Shown in pieces: positions 63,089-64,000 of a DNA stretch of 64,000 bases (position 1 is its first letter; each line of letters starts with the position of its first letter). The DNA is from Hanleya hanleyi (lineage: Eukaryota > Mollusca > Polyplacophora > Lepidopleurida > Hanleyidae), in assembly GCA_036873755.1 (NCBI GenBank), contig JAVTVY010036880.1, positions 97,173-161,172 on the forward strand, written 5' to 3'. The notes below the pieces were generated by a model that saw only the letters and a list, made by a program, of their open reading frames with translations, was not told the DNA's origin and searched no databases. The position numbers were made by a program, and so were the translations under genes.

Positions 63089-64000
63089 ATGTTCACTTGT
63101 ACTACGTGCTCGAAATCATTCAATCTCCGGCACGACTTGCGCCGCCATGAGGCTACCAAGCACGATGGAACCGCCCGGTATAGCTGTACGATATGTAGGC
63201 CTACACTGTCGTTTCAGCGCCCAGATCATTTACAGCGCCATGAACGTTCAATTCATGGGCCATCCAAGCGTCCATGCGAAGAATGTGGTCAACTCTTCAA
63301 ACGACCCAGTCAGTTAAAACGGCATGAGCGTTTGATTCATGGTGCATCACCACGGCATGAGGGACAACTTTCCCCTAAAGAGGTACCCAGGAGGGACAGA
63401 TCCACTGAAGATGAACCCGGGGAGGAGAATGCCACTGGTGATGCGATCACGGAGAGCCCGCCTATACCCACAGCTCAGAAGGGCCTAGATATCCAGCCGG
63501 TCCCTAGCATCACTGTTTCCAGTCATACGCCTGACAACAACGAACATTTTCTGGAAGATGCGGTGGATGTTCCCAGCGATCTCTTACCCGAAGATCATCC
63601 AGTGAGTGAGATGTATCGACGCCATTGGTCCATGATCAGACACTGCTTCCACCGTCATCGCCCTATATTCGACTTGTACAATTTCCGGCTGACCGACCTC
63701 GCCCGTCTACGCAGCTACGTGGAAGCCATCTTCAATGACCAACCTACGTCCTTCACATTAAATGTAGCATTTGGGTACATCTTATGCCATAAGATGACGC
63801 GTGAATTGTGCTATTTCTATTCCAGTGCCATCAACCCAGTGTACGACCATCCTTTCACAATCACCAATCGGGCGTCGCTAGAGACGATGCTGGCCCAACT
63901 GGACACTGTGGATCTCTTAGAATGGGCCTATGAACAGCGTCCCAACACCAAGTGGATAGTGGAGAGGGTCACCAATGTTACGTTCTTCGTGGTTAAACTG
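63089..64000 (+). CDS. Three-finger C2H2 protein, copy A (right arm), 3' end beyond window
   Basis: Open from ATG 63089 to the window end (304 codons). Fingers: CTTCSKSFNLRHDLRRHEAT-KH; a second with two extra residues between cysteines and histidines (CTICRPTLSFQRPDHLQRHE-RSIH); and CEECGQLFKRPSQLKRHERLIH. The linker contains STEDEPGEENATGDAITE. The C-terminal domain has HCFHRHRPIFDLYNFRLTDL, FNDQPTSFTLNVAFGYILCH, RELCYFYSSAINPVYDHPFT and ERVTNVTFFVVKL. It is a paralogue of copy B, clearly diverged in the fingers but closely alike in the C-terminal domain. This suggests different DNA targets with a shared effector. The longer second-finger spacing may weaken that finger. Confidence 0.7.
   Translation, partial: MFTCTTCSKSFNLRHDLRRHEATKHDGTARYSCTICRPTLSFQRPDHLQRHERSIHGPSKRPCEECGQLFKRPSQLKRHERLIHGASPRHEGQLSPKEVPRRDRSTEDEPGEENATGDAITESPPIPTAQKGLDIQPVPSITVSSHTPDNNEHFLEDAVDVPSDLLPEDHPVSEMYRRHWSMIRHCFHRHRPIFDLYNFRLTDLARLRSYVEAIFNDQPTSFTLNVAFGYILCHKMTRELCYFYSSAINPVYDHPFTITNRASLETMLAQLDTVDLLEWAYEQRPNTKWIVERVTNVTFFVVKL

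Larger units (their letters stand above)
61498..64000 (+). repeat. Right arm of the finger-gene palindrome (cut by window end)
   Basis: Reverse complement of 58201-60697 with scattered substitutions. The largest local difference is in the finger region of copy A versus A'. Confidence 0.85.

Overview
This window looks like a transposon-dense intergenic and intronic stretch of a marine invertebrate genome. A lophotrochozoan, probably a bivalve mollusc, is my best guess. The base composition is AT-rich, with GT-AG introns and no bacterial operons. The repeat content is characteristic: 5'-truncated LINEs with short-repeat tails, Penelope-like elements, tRNA-derived SINE heads, and several Helitron-related elements built from roughly 155-175 bp minisatellite cores. 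The minisatellite-core structure, with (ACGG)n-like runs, short subterminal inverted repeats and terminal hairpins, is what is described for bivalve 'pearl' and Helentron-derived (HINE) elements. The organism assignment is an inference.

Layout. 0.2-1.5 kb holds Penelope-like reverse transcriptase (RT) debris on the minus strand. 2.7-28.1 kb is one giant nested palindrome. Module A (2673-4275) is followed by its inverse (4351-6074). That inverse then continues through a ~9.1 kb arm B (6075-15209), an ~888 bp spacer, the inverse of B (16098-25232) and a third A (25233-28062). Each B arm carries a minisatellite Helitron-like element with a nested CR1/L2/Jockey-like LINE, an array of GATATC-centred palindromes about 21 bp apart, a minisatellite full of nuclear-receptor half-sites, and a tRNA-like SINE head. 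The third A carries a private 1.06 kb element with terminal inverted repeats (TIRs).

28-40 kb contains what I read as the only host gene: two minus-strand exons in matching phase (39198-39219 and 29142-29249) that look like the N-terminus of an amidase-family protein. They are separated by a ~9.9 kb intron packed with an almost complete but frameshifted endonuclease-RT LINE, a hairpin MITE, a LINE fragment, a duplicated unit and a decayed hAT-like transposase. 40.9-50.3 kb has a 141 bp minisatellite, further Penelope-like fragments and unrecognised decayed sequence.

50.3-57.7 kb is a satellite field carrying NRF-1-type (TGCGCATGCGCA) and CRE (TGACGTCA) palindromes. It is split by a LINE, which is itself split by a Helitron-like minisatellite element. 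57.8-64.0 kb is a second large palindrome, cut by the window end. It holds four copies (two per arm, transcribed outward) of a small gene for a protein with three C2H2 fingers plus a conserved C-terminal domain. Each copy has a TATA-Initiator promoter with the same 19 bp palindrome between TATA and start. The centre holds a ~163 bp hairpin and a tRNA-Leu(UAA)-like gene. This finger-gene locus is the most likely undescribed system here.

Both large palindromes should first be checked against long reads, because inverted duplications are a known assembly artefact. Substitutions and private insertions between arms suggest they are not simple mirror errors.
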